Source: Butyrivibrio sp. NC3005 (GTDB lineage Bacteria > Bacillota > Clostridia > Lachnospirales > Lachnospiraceae). Taken from it: 64,000 nt of DNA. Below are positions 8,128-17,810 of this stretch, in pieces. The stretch lies in the NCBI RefSeq assembly GCF_000424545.1, contig NZ_KE384206.1:128022-192021 (forward strand). The letters are read 5' to 3'. The position numbers and the translations under genes were made by a program. The stretch's first letter is position 1; every line of letters begins with the position of its first letter. The notes under the pieces are model-generated. The model did no database searches. It was not told the origin of the DNA and saw only the letters and a program-made list of their open reading frames with translations.

Positions 8128-9231
8128 TTAATCCCCATTCTCCATATACAAAATTTCTTTTACTGCTTCACATATTTCTTCTTTAGTAACAGTTGTATCT
8201 ATAAAAGCTTTGCCTATATCGTGCAAAAGAATGAAGCGAATTGTACCATTATCCACTTTTTTATCGCTCTTTATAAGCTCTGCAATCTGATTAGGCTCAA
8301 TATTTTCGACAGAAATAGGAAGGTTAAAAGGAACAAACATATCTCTAATCTCGTAGCACGTACCTGTTTCAATCAAACCTTTTTTCATGGAAATGTACGC
8401 TGCAGCAATACTTCCAAGAGCAACACATTCGCCATGAAGAAGCTTGAAATTACTAGCCTTTTCAATAGCATGTCCTATTGTATGACCAAAGTTAAGAAGA
8501 GCACGCTCATTCTGCTCTTTTGGATCTTTCTCAACTACTTCCTTTTTGCATTCACAACTTCTATAAATCATATGAGTAAGAACTTCATTGTCTTTCTCCT
8601 GTATTTCATACATGTTTTCAATAAGCCAGAAATAAAACTCCTGGTCCATTATAAGACCATATTTCATAACTTCAGCAAATCCAGCAGCAAATTGACGATC
8701 ATCAAGAGTTTTCAAAACTTCAGTATTTATATAAACAAGAGCAGGCATATAAAAAGCTCCTACCATGTTCTTGTATCCTTCAAAATCAACACCTGTTTTT
8801 CCTCCAATACTTGAATCTGTCTGAGCCAAAAGAGTCGTTGGAATTTGAATAAAAGCAATTCCTCGCAAATATGTACTTGCAGCGAAACCAGTAATATCTC
8901 CTACAACACCCCCGCCAAGTGCAACTAACAAATCATGTCTATCAAAATGATTTTCAATTAAGTAACCGTATATATTACGAACAGTATTAAGATTCTTATT
9001 ATCTTCACCAGCTTCAATTTCAAATGCAAAAACTTTTCCAACGCTTTTTAAAAGGTCTCTAACGCAATCAAGATATAAAGGTCTTACATTTGAATCAGTA
9101 ATGATGCAGATTTTTCTCTTAAGAAATCCTAATTCTCTAACCCTTGAAGCAAGCCCATCAAAATCATTTCTAAAAATAATGTCATAACAAGGCTTTTCTT
9201 CATAATTCACATTAAGTATTTGTTCTCCCAT
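8128..9231 (-). CDS. aroB: 3-dehydroquinate synthase
   Basis: AroB converts DAHP to 3-dehydroquinate, the second step of the shikimate pathway, using NAD and a divalent metal. The 367-residue protein shows the NAD-binding block LVALGGGVVGDITGFAAST, then IPTTLLAQTDSSIGGKTGVD and the metal-ligand region LLNFGHTIGHAIEKAS...LHGECVALG. Length is normal. GGAGCTATTT precedes the ATG. It heads an aroB-lspA-rluD transcript. No other shikimate gene is nearby. Confidence 0.96.
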   Translation of the reverse strand: MGEQILNVNYEEKPCYDIIFRNDFDGLASRVRELGFLKRKICIITDSNVRPLYLDCVRDLLKSVGKVFAFEIEAGEDNKNLNTVRNIYGYLIENHFDRHDLLVALGGGVVGDITGFAASTYLRGIAFIQIPTTLLAQTDSSIGGKTGVDFEGYKNMVGAFYMPALVYINTEVLKTLDDRQFAAGFAEVMKYGLIMDQEFYFWLIENMYEIQEKDNEVLTHMIYRSCECKKEVVEKDPKEQNERALLNFGHTIGHAIEKASNFKLLHGECVALGSIAAAYISMKKGLIETGTCYEIRDMFVPFNLPISVENIEPNQIAELIKSDKKVDNGTIRFILLHDIGKAFIDTTVTKEEICEAVKEILYMENGD

Positions 9232-9290
9232 AAATAGCTCCTTTATTTAAACAGACGTTATACGAAAAACTCCTGTTTTGATTCAATATA

Positions 9291-9329
9291 AAAAGCGAAA
9301 AGCAAACTCAAAATTTGCCTTTCGCTTTT
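9291..9329 (-). terminator. Intrinsic terminator after sepF
   Basis: Arms 9291-9306 and 9314-9329 pair with one mismatch. On the minus strand the stem runs into TTTTTATA. It ends the sepF transcript before aroB. The rest of the 194-base gap (9232-9425) shows nothing I can name. Confidence 0.85.
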
Positions 9330-9425
9330 CAAAAGCGTAACTGTCATTAAATAATTGCGCCATGAACAGCTACAAAAAAGCAACATTGCTTTATTATTAG
9401 TCGTTGAAAATAACGCTGATGTTAG

Positions 9426-9983
9426 TTAGCTTAAGGTTGTATCAACCTGAAATGAAGCTTTCTTCTCATCTAACCCACCAATTAATTCCTGAAAATCACC
9501 AGAAACGTCAACAGTAGGTGGTGTAATTATGAAAATGAACTTAGAAATCTTTTGTAATGTGCCATTTATAGCAAATGTAGAACCAGATGCAAAATCAATA
9601 ATACGCTGTGCAACATCAACATCTAAACCTTCTAAATTCAATACGACTGTGCGATTAGACAAAAGAGTTTCAGTTATAGCACCAGCCTCTTCAAAGGACT
9701 TAGGTTTAATAACACATACTTCCATACCACTATTATGCTCTAGTGCACTCAGTCCACCATTAGACTTCCTTGCTTTGGTACCAGACATTGTTCTAATCTG
9801 CGCTCCGCTTCTCTTAGAAAGCTTCTCCTCAGGAACCTCTATGGATGGATCATCTTTGCCAATTGGCTTAGTGTCTAATGCATTGGAACCCTTTTCATAG
9901 TAATCATCATCGCCATCATCATAATAATCATCATCTACGTCAGTCAACTTCATGGTCTTTAGTAAGCTGTCCATTATACTCAT
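9426..9983 (-). CDS. sepF: Cell division protein SepF
   Basis: SepF tethers FtsZ filaments to the membrane and helps form the septum. The 185-residue protein has the family layout: a short N-terminal membrane-binding helix (MSIMDSLLKTMKL), an acidic disordered linker (about 15-80, DDDYYDDGDDDYY) and the compact SepF core (about 85-175) with VCVIKPKSFEEAGAITETLL and VVLNLEGLDVDVAQRIIDFASGSTFAINGTLQKI. It has its own promoter and terminator, so it is probably monocistronic. AGGAGAAAAGT precedes the ATG. Confidence 0.93.
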   Translation of the reverse strand: MSIMDSLLKTMKLTDVDDDYYDDGDDDYYEKGSNALDTKPIGKDDPSIEVPEEKLSKRSGAQIRTMSGTKARKSNGGLSALEHNSGMEVCVIKPKSFEEAGAITETLLSNRTVVLNLEGLDVDVAQRIIDFASGSTFAINGTLQKISKFIFIITPPTVDVSGDFQELIGGLDEKKASFQVDTTLS

Positions 9984-10120
9984 ACTTTTCTCCTAACTCC
10001 ACCATTGATTGAACTTTAGGCAGATCCCTCTAATAATTCGTTACCGATTTCCTTAAGTTATTTAATTCAGTAACAAAAATTTCACCTGAAAAACCAGATA
10101 AAATCCTCAACTACTACTAT

Positions 10121-10149
10121 ATTATCGTTTTTTTCAATGATAATGTCAA
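10121..10149 (-). promoter_or_regulatory. Sigma-A-type promoter for sepF
   Basis: On the minus strand TTGACA (10144-10149) and GATAAT (10121-10126) are separated by exactly 17 bases. It lies just downstream of the HlyD-like gene and about 140 bp upstream of sepF. Predicted by eye. Confidence 0.6.
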
Positions 10150-10158
10150 TGTTTTTTC

Positions 10159-11562
10159 TCATTTTATTAATTCATCATCAACAACTGCTGATGCATCAAG
10201 AACAATGTAATCATAAACACTCAAACCATATTTAGTATTTGACTTAACAATTGAATACTCATCATTGGAATAACGCTTATCTCTAACAATTTCTTTAAAG
10301 TCAGCATATCCTTTATTGATATTATATACTCCATAAAGTGAATCAACTTTACTAACGGTAAAAGTCTGATCATTCGAAGGATTTAAGAGAATATCTCCTG
10401 TTCTTAATGAAGTTTTATCTATGTAGTATTCTTTTTCATTTTTTGACAAACCGCATATCTGAGCAGATACTTTTTCCTGCGATTCTGTACCATCGTCAGA
10501 AAAAGCTTTTCTATATACATATTGTTCGTTATCACTACTAACAACATAGTCTTTTGGAATCAAATAAAATTCTTTTTTTACAATTGCACTATTAGGTATT
10601 TTCAATCCTTTTTCTTGATTACTAATAATTTCAATTGATAAAAATCTGTCCGATGCAAAAGTTATCATAGAATTTGTAAATGTCAGCGCAACAAATGTTT
10701 CGCCATCCTTATTTGTAAAAGAAGATACTTCTCCCCATGCCTTAACCTGGTTTTTCAAAAAGCGGACCTGAACAAATTTTTCATCAACTAATTTTTTTGC
10801 AGTTTCTTCATCTGTATTAATCACAACCGACCAATCTTCTGATGTGACAAGTTTATATGCAGGATCATTTGCAGCAATTATCTCATTAGATCCAAAAACA
10901 GTTTTGTTATACTTTTCCTGATCAAAATAATCACTTTTCATATCTTTCAATGTTAAACCTTCATATCCATCAACTGAATACACTACAACTCCAGATGCAG
11001 GAGAATATTGATATGAAAAAGCTTGGGAAGATGCTTTTAAATCATCAATATTTTTTAAATAAAGACTATTAACAAGTTTTGAAACCGATCCCTGTATGCT
11101 ATTTTTAAAATCATAAACCTGACTAAACTTTGAAGCTGAAAATGTTTCACAAAAACCTTCAATGTTATTCTGAATTGCTGAATAATCAGATTCTGATAAA
11201 GACATGCTATTATCTGCAGAACCAACATCTTTGCTCTGTGAAAGAGTATCTGATTCATCGACAACATAAACTAAATCTTTAGCTGCAACTTTTCTATCCT
11301 CTGTTGCAAAATAATAAACCGGACCTGCTACAGCATTAGGTACAGTCATTTCCTGTCTAAGTGCAATAGCTGTATAGATATTATTGGTCGAGATGGAGCC
11401 TTCAACCACTTCATATCCAACAATATGCTTCGTATGCGCATATTGCCAAATACAACTGCAAATATAAAATAATAAACCAGCGAAAATAAGGTAGCCGATA
11501 TTAACAGCTTTTCGCCCGTCGTTCATACTTATTACATTATTTTTTTTTCGGGAAGAAGCCAT
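10159..11562 (-). CDS. HlyD-like membrane-anchored protein
   Basis: A 467-residue protein with one N-terminal membrane segment (about 20-40, IGYLIFAGLLFYICSCIW) followed by a large outside domain. The segment VEGSISTNNIYTAIALRQEMTVPNAVAGPVYYFATEDRKVAAKDLVYVV resembles the barrel-sandwich/lipoyl-like part of HlyD-type adaptor proteins, and the end has a second beta-rich block. No outer membrane or transporter partner is encoded beside it. Homologues placed next to sepF are frequent in Clostridia, so a division or envelope role is plausible; this is inference from context. GGAGG five bases before the ATG fixes the start at 11562, not 11574. Confidence 0.7.
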   Translation of the reverse strand: MASSRKKNNVISMNDGRKAVNIGYLIFAGLLFYICSCIWQYAHTKHIVGYEVVEGSISTNNIYTAIALRQEMTVPNAVAGPVYYFATEDRKVAAKDLVYVVDESDTLSQSKDVGSADNSMSLSESDYSAIQNNIEGFCETFSASKFSQVYDFKNSIQGSVSKLVNSLYLKNIDDLKASSQAFSYQYSPASGVVVYSVDGYEGLTLKDMKSDYFDQEKYNKTVFGSNEIIAANDPAYKLVTSEDWSVVINTDEETAKKLVDEKFVQVRFLKNQVKAWGEVSSFTNKDGETFVALTFTNSMITFASDRFLSIEIISNQEKGLKIPNSAIVKKEFYLIPKDYVVSSDNEQYVYRKAFSDDGTESQEKVSAQICGLSKNEKEYYIDKTSLRTGDILLNPSNDQTFTVSKVDSLYGVYNINKGYADFKEIVRDKRYSNDEYSIVKSNTKYGLSVYDYIVLDASAVVDDELIK

Positions 11563-11585
11563 CTCTACCTCCAATGTAATTATAA

Positions 11586-11609
11586 AAGCCGCGGCACAAG
11601 TCGCGGCTT
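11586..11609 (-). terminator. Intrinsic terminator after the P-loop gene
   Basis: Arms 11586-11593 and 11602-11609 form a G+C-rich 8-bp stem. On the minus strand the second arm ends in TTTTATA. It separates the small P-loop gene from the HlyD-like gene. Confidence 0.8.
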
Positions 11610-11652
11610 CATAATTAATAATGTTATCAAAATAAAAAGCAATATATCAAAA

Positions 11653-12072
11653 TCAAAGAGAGGTCACAACATTTTTACGAACTGACTCGGGTAGCTCAGT
11701 CTCATCCATTGAAATACTCAATATAAAATCGATATGGAAATTATCACTGAATTTTTCGAGTTTCTCGATAATAGGAAGAATACCACCTTCTCCTATTCCA
11801 GAGACATTTAGAAAACTATCTACATAAACTTGTTGCAAATCATGATCTTGAGAAATAATACCTGCTATAAAGCCTACAAACTCTTCTTCTGTATCAATCA
11901 TAAAATCTGGAACTACAATAAGTCGAACCTTATTATTCAACTCATACATGTGGCTCGTATTCTTGTCAAGAAATACTACATCCCCCAAAATGCTCTTGAC
12001 CTCGGAATTAACCTTTTCCAAGAGACATTTGGTCTTACCCTTTCCTTTCTTACCTACAATCAGCTGTACCAT
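11653..12072 (-). CDS. Small P-loop NTPase-like protein
   Basis: The 139-residue protein begins MVQLIVGKKGKGKTKCLLEK, where GKKGKGKT (7-14) is a Walker A loop. VYVDSF near residue 90 could serve as Walker B. It is much shorter than any motor or transport ATPase, so it holds little beyond a nucleotide-binding core. Relatives in databases are often called PilT-like, which I think is a misnomer because the hexameric-ATPase domains are missing. GGAGG before the ATG decides for the start at 12072 instead of 12165. It has its own promoter and terminator and sits between a D,D-carboxypeptidase and the HlyD-like gene. Confidence 0.75.
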   Translation of the reverse strand: MVQLIVGKKGKGKTKCLLEKVNSEVKSILGDVVFLDKNTSHMYELNNKVRLIVVPDFMIDTEEEFVGFIAGIISQDHDLQQVYVDSFLNVSGIGEGGILPIIEKLEKFSDNFHIDFILSISMDETELPESVRKNVVTSL

Positions 12073-12201
12073 AAGCGTAACCTCCTTAAATTTGTTGATC
12101 ACTTTCTTCTGTACGGATGCTTGAATACTAATAGGAAAAATGAGCGGATAAGACAAACCCTTCAAAATACTCTAACCAGGTTTTCGCTCCTACATAATAC
12201 T

Positions 12202-12230
12202 ATTATAAGTTTGTATGATAGAAAAAACAA
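12202..12230 (-). promoter_or_regulatory. Sigma-A-type promoter for the P-loop gene
   Basis: On the minus strand TTGTTT (12225-12230) and TATAAT (12202-12207) are 17 bases apart. The predicted transcript would start near 12195 and run through the gene ending at 11653. Confidence 0.6.
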
Positions 12231-12245
12231 TATATATTTTCTTAC

Positions 12246-13220
12246 TCACTGTTCAGCACAGCTAGCAAGAAGCTGTGTCATTTCATTGTACAGAGTATCT
12301 GTATCCTCAGCACGCATTACAACAGCGATATATGGGTTTCCGGATGAATCTTTTGCAAGCAAAATTAGACAGTGACCAGCAGCGTTCGTAGTACCTGTCT
12401 TGCCACCTATAACTGTAATATTAGTAGGTGCCTTCCTATCTCCTCGCAAAAAAGCATTTGTTGACTTAATATCAACTTTTTTTCCACTTCCATCAGCCTT
12501 GGTATATGTAGTTGAATACACCCCCATATTTATAATTTCTTGAAATGTATCATACTTCATGGCTTCATTAAAAATCAAATACATATCATATGCAGTAACA
12601 TAGTGGTTTTCAGCTGTTAAGCCATGAGGATTTCTAAAATTACACCCAACCGCACCAATAGACCTCGCTTCTTGATTCATCATTTCTACGAAAGAATCCT
12701 CAGAACCACCTATATTCTCTGCGATAAGTTCTGCCGCATCATTAGCAGAATAAATAAGTAACAAATGTAAAGCCTGATCCAAAGTCATTGTATCGCCTTT
12801 AGACAGACCTATAAGTTGAGCTCCTGATTCTGAAATATTGACATTAGAGGAGGCGGTTAGCACTTTATCCAATGATCCATATTTCAAAGCTACAAGGGCA
12901 GTCATTATTTTTGTCAGAGAAGCAGGATTTATTCTTTCGTTAACATTAACTGCATAAAGGGTTTCTTTCTTATTTAAGTCAAATAACCCTGCGCATGAAT
13001 TATTTGACATAGTAATACCCTCTTTAGGAATATCGCTTCCAACAACACATAAGTTTGATGAAAATGTCTCTAGTAGCTGTGTTCCTGCAACAGAATTAGT
13101 ATTATCAGAAGAATATGGCATCTCATATGATGCGCTGTTACAACCACCAAGAAAAATGCTACTAAGTAAAAAAATTGAAATAAGAACTTTATGCTTATTT
13201 ATACATCTCACGCCACTCAA
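12246..13220 (-). CDS. D-alanyl-D-alanine carboxypeptidase (PBP5-like lipoprotein)
   Basis: This serine peptidase family S11 protein trims the terminal D-Ala from peptidoglycan stem peptides. The three active-site motifs are present: SLTK (SxxK), SAN in [12 protein letters not shown], and KTGT. The N-terminus is a lipoprotein signal ([16 protein letters not shown]) with the modified Cys at 27, so the enzyme is probably lipid-anchored outside. At 324 residues it lacks the long C-terminal amphipathic anchor of classical PBP5, consistent with lipid anchoring. The frame starts at TTG 13220 inside mgsA, overlapping it by 26 bp, with AGAGGAG just upstream; a GTG at 13211 is an alternative. Translation is probably coupled to mgsA. 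Confidence 0.9.
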   Translation of the reverse strand: MSGVRCINKHKVLISIFLLSSIFLGGCNSASYEMPYSSDNTNSVAGTQLLETFSSNLCVVGSDIPKEGITMSNNSCAGLFDLNKKETLYAVNVNERINPASLTKIMTALVALKYGSLDKVLTASSNVNISESGAQLIGLSKGDTMTLDQALHLLLIYSANDAAELIAENIGGSEDSFVEMMNQEARSIGAVGCNFRNPHGLTAENHYVTAYDMYLIFNEAMKYDTFQEIINMGVYSTTYTKADGSGKKVDIKSTNAFLRGDRKAPTNITVIGGKTGTTNAAGHCLILLAKDSSGNPYIAVVMRAEDTDTLYNEMTQLLASCAEQ

Positions 13221-13590
13221 GATCTCCTCTATCTAATGATTTAATCAAAAGTTCTGCTGAAGCTAAATTTGTTGCTACTGGAATATTATGTACATCACAT
13301 AAATGCATAACATTTCCAACATCAGGTTCATGTGACTTCTGTGTCAAAGGATCTCTAAGAAATATAACTAAATCAATTTCATTGTGTTCAATTGCTGCAC
13401 CGATTTGCTGCTCTCCACCCAAATGTCCTGCAAGAAACTTGTGAACACTTAAATTCGTTACTTCTTCGACTAGTCGGCCAGTTGTTCCTGTAGCATATAA
13501 TTCATTTTTACTTAAAACTCCTCTATAGGCAATACAAAAATTCTGCATGAGTTTCTTCTTTGCATCATGTGCTATTAAAGCAATGTTCAT
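13195..13590 (-). CDS. mgsA: Methylglyoxal synthase
   Basis: MgsA turns dihydroxyacetone phosphate into methylglyoxal and phosphate, a bypass of lower glycolysis. The 131-residue protein shows [35 protein letters not shown], and IFLRDPL with the catalytic aspartate, followed by [28 protein letters not shown] seven bases before the ATG fixes the start at 13590. It overlaps the carboxypeptidase gene downstream and follows rodA upstream by about 200 bp. Confidence 0.95.
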   Translation of the reverse strand: MNIALIAHDAKKKLMQNFCIAYRGVLSKNELYATGTTGRLVEEVTNLSVHKFLAGHLGGEQQIGAAIEHNEIDLVIFLRDPLTQKSHEPDVGNVMHLCDVHNIPVATNLASAELLIKSLDRGDLEWREMYK

Positions 13591-13807
13591 TTTATTTCCC
13601 TCCATCTATATTCTAAAATTATATATAATCATTTCAAATTAATATAATTATGGTATCGTTTCCACTAAGGATTTTAACCTATTTTGAAATTATTTCAAGG
13701 AGCTAATCAAAACTTCTACATATTTTACAACAATATTATCAAAAATATGTGAATTTTTCAAAGTCATGACTTCTTATTTTTTCATCAGAAACTAACATTA
13801 CTTCTTG

Positions 13808-14920
13808 TCATGAATATCGTCTTGTTTGTTGAAGTCCTACATTTAACACAAAACCAATTCCAATATATACACTAACAATTGATGTAAGACCACTACTTAC
13901 TAAAGGTAGAGGAAGACCTGTATTAGGCATAGCTCCAGTTGCAACTGCAATATTCATAAAGCCTTGAAATCCTATCCATGCTCCGACTCCGGTTGCAATC
14001 AGCCTCCCCGACAAATCTTTTGCCTTCCCGGCAATCATTAAACATCTTAAAGAAATAATCAAAATAAGAGATACAACTACAATTCCTCCTATAAATCCAA
14101 ACTCTTCGCCAATAACTGTGAATATAAAGTCAGTATCAGACTCAGAGATAAATCCGCCATTTAAAACAGAACTAATTTCATTTGTATTATAACCTTTTCC
14201 TTCAAGCTGTCCGGAACCAATAGCCATAATAGAATTCATAGTCTGATAAGCTGTTGTGCTGGCATAATCTTCTGGATGAAGCCATGCCAAGACTCTTTCT
14301 TGCTGATATTTCTTGACAATAGGACTATTAGGCATAATTACAAGATAAAAGCCAACAGCAAGTACCGGAATTGCAACAAGTAGAGTCATAGTTACAAGTT
14401 TGGAACTAATTCCAGATTCATATAATAGAGCCACAAATACAAGACAAATTAAAATACTAGTGGATAAATCGGGTTCTACCAAAACCAGCAAAAGAGGCGG
14501 TACAAAATAGAGGATACATGTAATTACATATTTTATAGTTTTTGCTTTTTTTCTGTTATCAAACATTAGTTTTGAAAAAAATAGAATTAGCAAGATTTTG
14601 GAAAATTCAGATGGCTGAAACATGAATCCTCCAATTCTCAGCCATCTTGTCGCACCATGTGACGATCTTCCCATTATTTTAACAGCAGCAAGCATCAAAA
14701 TAGTAATCGAATAAAACACATAATTATACTTAATCACTTTTACATAATCAACAAAAGCTATAAAAAACATAACTATGGTACCAATTACTATACCCAATAT
14801 TTGCTTGGATGTTAGTGTATTATTAGATGAGCTAACAGCTACTACACCAACAGCAGATAGTGCCCATGCCATTATAACTAACATAAAATCAAAATTTCGC
14901 AGCTTATATTTTTTATTCAT
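13808..14920 (-). CDS. rodA: Peptidoglycan polymerase RodA (SEDS family)
   Basis: The 370-residue protein has about ten membrane helices. SEDS signatures are visible: GRSSHGATRWLRIGGFMFQPSEFSKI, VLVEPDLSTSIL with the conserved Asp region, and near the end TGAMPNTGLPLPLVSSGLTS. It polymerises lipid II glycan strands together with a class B PBP. RodA rather than FtsW is inferred from its place directly after PBP2 and mreBCD. AGAGGG before the ATG puts the start at 14920, 10 bp after the PBP2 stop. Confidence 0.92.
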   Translation of the reverse strand: MNKKYKLRNFDFMLVIMAWALSAVGVVAVSSSNNTLTSKQILGIVIGTIVMFFIAFVDYVKVIKYNYVFYSITILMLAAVKIMGRSSHGATRWLRIGGFMFQPSEFSKILLILFFSKLMFDNRKKAKTIKYVITCILYFVPPLLLVLVEPDLSTSILICLVFVALLYESGISSKLVTMTLLVAIPVLAVGFYLVIMPNSPIVKKYQQERVLAWLHPEDYASTTAYQTMNSIMAIGSGQLEGKGYNTNEISSVLNGGFISESDTDFIFTVIGEEFGFIGGIVVVSLILIISLRCLMIAGKAKDLSGRLIATGVGAWIGFQGFMNIAVATGAMPNTGLPLPLVSSGLTSIVSVYIGIGFVLNVGLQQTRRYS

Positions 14921-14930
14921 ATAACCCTCT

Positions 14931-17810
14931 TTAGTCGGCTCTTCCACCACCTTCTAGAGTCTTTGCTCCTCCTTTAAGAAGTTTTTCTCTAGATTCTTCA
15001 TTGAAATAATAATCATATACATCTCTTGAAATTTGTGCAGCATAACTAGAAGAATAACCATAAGCCACTCGAGTAGTTACAGATATACAAGGTTGTTCAT
15101 ACGGAGCATAACTTACAAACAAAGCATGGTTAGCTCTATCATGTCTCTCTTCGGCTGTACCTGTCTTACCTGCTACATTTACTCCAAGATTTGCATATTC
15201 ACTCCTTTTCTCAACAACGCCTCTCATACCAGCATGAATAGCATCCCAATATGCGCTAGGCATTTTTACCTTGTTTCTAACTGTTGCTTTGTTATCTTTT
15301 AACAATTTACCATTAGAATCTGTTGTTTTATCAATTAGTGTTAAATTAAAACATGTTCCACTGTTTGCAACAGTTGTTATATATCTAGAAAGCTGAACTG
15401 TAGTATACGCATTACTACCCTGTCCAATAGCAGATCTAACTGCATCTTCTTTAGAAACAGACGGTTCACTTTCTTCAATTTCTATTCCACTTTTCTCTGT
15501 AAGTCCATACAAGTTGGCATATTTCTTTAACTTTTCAAGACCTTTGTCAGAATTATAATTTCCTCCAACCGATCCAAGTCTATAACCAACTTCAAAGAAG
15601 AAATCGTTACAAGAATTAGTGATACCTCCAGATACATTTAAAGAACCATGTGCACGCGGATAAATCCAACATTTAGGCGCTGGATTAAATCTTGTAAAAC
15701 TTCCTGTACATGTAATCGTTGATGTTGTAGAAATCACACCTTCCATAAGACCCGCTGTTGCTGACAATGGTTTAAAAGTTGATCCAGGAGCCGTCTTCTG
15801 CTGCGTTGCATAGTTGTACAATGGATTAGATAAATCAGCTCTAAGCTTTGCATAATACTTAGCATCTACTCCATTTGCCATTTTATTATTATCATAACCC
15901 GGATATGAAACAAGTGCTCTCACTTCACCTGTCTTAATATCTGTAATAACAATAGATCCACTACATGGATCAAGATTTAATTGTGCAGGTGTCAAATCAA
16001 GTTTCTGAATACGATTCATTATAAAAGTATATGCAGATTCGCTACCAGATTTCCACCTTGTAAGTTCAGCATCTGAAAGCTTTACAACTTTTTGATCAAG
16101 TAAAAGATTACAACAGTCAGTTGGACTTATTAAATCAGACTGTAAAATATATCTATACAGCATCTTACTAAAAGTAACATCATTTTCCAAAGTATTAATT
16201 AAATGATTGACAACTTGCAAGTACACTTCTTCTGAATCAGAATATTGTCCATCAAGCTCAAGCTTTGTAATATCAACCCAATTCATAGAAATAGCATAGT
16301 GTAAGTACTCATTTAAAGAAATACTTTCATTTTTGGCGTACTTAATATACGTTTCATCATGATAATCTTCATTTGTCAGAATTCCACTATTACGTAGAAT
16401 TCCAGTAATATATGTCTCATAGTTTTGATATTCAAGCGGAAGTTTATTATATGCAGTTTTAGATGATGTCAATTCTTTTTTTAATGTAGAAAGAACATTT
16501 TTTTGTTTACCGGCAAATACTTTTGCAACTTTTTTTTCTGTTGCACTTGCATTTTTGTTATTAAACTTCTTTGTATCAATTACTGTATTCTCAAAAAGTT
16601 TATAGTAAACATCATAAACAGCTATCATGATATCACTTGATTTTGCTGTGGTTCCTACTTTTTTAGAATTAACAATTTTCCTCGACAAAATACCTGCAAG
16701 TCTTGATTCAAGAATATCATAAGCAGCTTCTTGCAAATCCTTATCTATTGTAAGATAAACATCATTTCCAGCAGATGGTTCAATATAGTTAGTGGTATCA
16801 AGAACCTGTCCAACTTTATCTACAAATAATGTTTCCGAACCTTTTTTTCCCTGCAAAGTTGTTTCCATTGCTGCTTCGATTCCTGATTTTCCAACGGTAT
16901 CATTTCCATCATAATTGAGATTAGGATATTTTTCTCTTAAATCTTTAAGTTCAGTAGAAGATATTTTGCCTGTATATCCCAATATTTGAGCAAAATACTT
17001 AGAATCTACATACTTTCTTGCAGTTTTTTCATCTATACTTACACCTTCAAGGCAAGACTTATTCTCTTCAATATCAGATACAGTTTTATCAGATACATCT
17101 TCCGCAATAGTTGTGTCAATATACTTCTGATAACTGTTAAGACTCATATTATATCTTAATGTTACAAGCTGAAGAAATCTCTTTTTGCTATATCCTTTAC
17201 CTGCAACAAAACTATTCTTATCATCAGGATTTATATACTCGCCGACTTCAAACTTTTTTCCCATATAGTTCATTACATCGTCAGCGGTTGAAGTTCTTTC
17301 ATCATACTTCATTTTATCTATGGTTTTATATCCATAAATATCAGCCAAAAATCTCAGTTGCATTGTTCCTTCAACAGTGAATTCAAATTCATTATTTTCA
17401 TTTAACTGAATACTTAAGTCATTTACAATTGCATCACCGTTCTTTTCAACAATGTCTACAACTGCATTAAGCGTAGCATTAATCTTTTTGCTACGCTGTG
17501 AACCACTTTCATATACATCTTCAATTACAACCGAGTTTGCAAGTTCATTATACGCAAGAAGATTTCCATTTTTATCATAAATATTTCCTCTTGCAGCCTG
17601 AATTTCTTTTTCTTTTTTTATTCTAAGCTGAAATGAATCCAAATATGCTTCACCTTTTATTATCTGCAAATCAAATAGTCTATAAACAAGACCACTCGCA
17701 ATAAGTATCATCACTAGGCCAATAACTAAAAGGCGTGAAGTTAAAAACCTCGCAATGGCTTCTTTAATTTCATCAAACAAATTTTTTCGCGCTCCCTTGA
17801 ATAATATCAT
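14931..17810 (-). CDS. mrdA: Class B penicillin-binding protein 2 (elongation)
   Basis: The transpeptidase partner of RodA in side-wall growth. One membrane anchor (about 27-47) and the pedestal domain (RGNIYDKNGNLLAYN) come first. The transpeptidase motifs are STFK near residue 676, SCN near 734 and KTGT near 880. The protein has 959 residues, far above the usual 600-700: about 240 residues (roughly 375-612) are inserted between TIDKDLQEAAYDILESRL and GSIVITDIKTGEVRALVSYP, at the beginning of the transpeptidase domain. ATG at 17810 lies inside mreD and has a poor ribosome site; TTG at 17780, after AAGGGAG, is a credible alternative coupled to the mreD stop. Confidence 0.92.
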   Translation of the reverse strand: MILFKGARKNLFDEIKEAIARFLTSRLLVIGLVMILIASGLVYRLFDLQIIKGEAYLDSFQLRIKKEKEIQAARGNIYDKNGNLLAYNELANSVVIEDVYESGSQRSKKINATLNAVVDIVEKNGDAIVNDLSIQLNENNEFEFTVEGTMQLRFLADIYGYKTIDKMKYDERTSTADDVMNYMGKKFEVGEYINPDDKNSFVAGKGYSKKRFLQLVTLRYNMSLNSYQKYIDTTIAEDVSDKTVSDIEENKSCLEGVSIDEKTARKYVDSKYFAQILGYTGKISSTELKDLREKYPNLNYDGNDTVGKSGIEAAMETTLQGKKGSETLFVDKVGQVLDTTNYIEPSAGNDVYLTIDKDLQEAAYDILESRLAGILSRKIVNSKKVGTTAKSSDIMIAVYDVYYKLFENTVIDTKKFNNKNASATEKKVAKVFAGKQKNVLSTLKKELTSSKTAYNKLPLEYQNYETYITGILRNSGILTNEDYHDETYIKYAKNESISLNEYLHYAISMNWVDITKLELDGQYSDSEEVYLQVVNHLINTLENDVTFSKMLYRYILQSDLISPTDCCNLLLDQKVVKLSDAELTRWKSGSESAYTFIMNRIQKLDLTPAQLNLDPCSGSIVITDIKTGEVRALVSYPGYDNNKMANGVDAKYYAKLRADLSNPLYNYATQQKTAPGSTFKPLSATAGLMEGVISTTSTITCTGSFTRFNPAPKCWIYPRAHGSLNVSGGITNSCNDFFFEVGYRLGSVGGNYNSDKGLEKLKKYANLYGLTEKSGIEIEESEPSVSKEDAVRSAIGQGSNAYTTVQLSRYITTVANSGTCFNLTLIDKTTDSNGKLLKDNKATVRNKVKMPSAYWDAIHAGMRGVVEKRSEYANLGVNVAGKTGTAEERHDRANHALFVSYAPYEQPCISVTTRVAYGYSSSYAAQISRDVYDYYFNEESREKLLKGGAKTLEGGGRAD

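Noticed and set aside
8116-8814. A 232-codon plus-strand frame
   Set aside because: It is antisense to aroB, rich in Phe, Asn and Ser as expected for a shadow frame in A+T-rich DNA, and has no family resemblance.
13763-13812. Possible terminator or degenerate module A after rodA
   Set aside because: GTCATGAC and GTCATG pair only over a few bases, and the resemblance to module A (TTTCTGATGAAAA) is too short to count.
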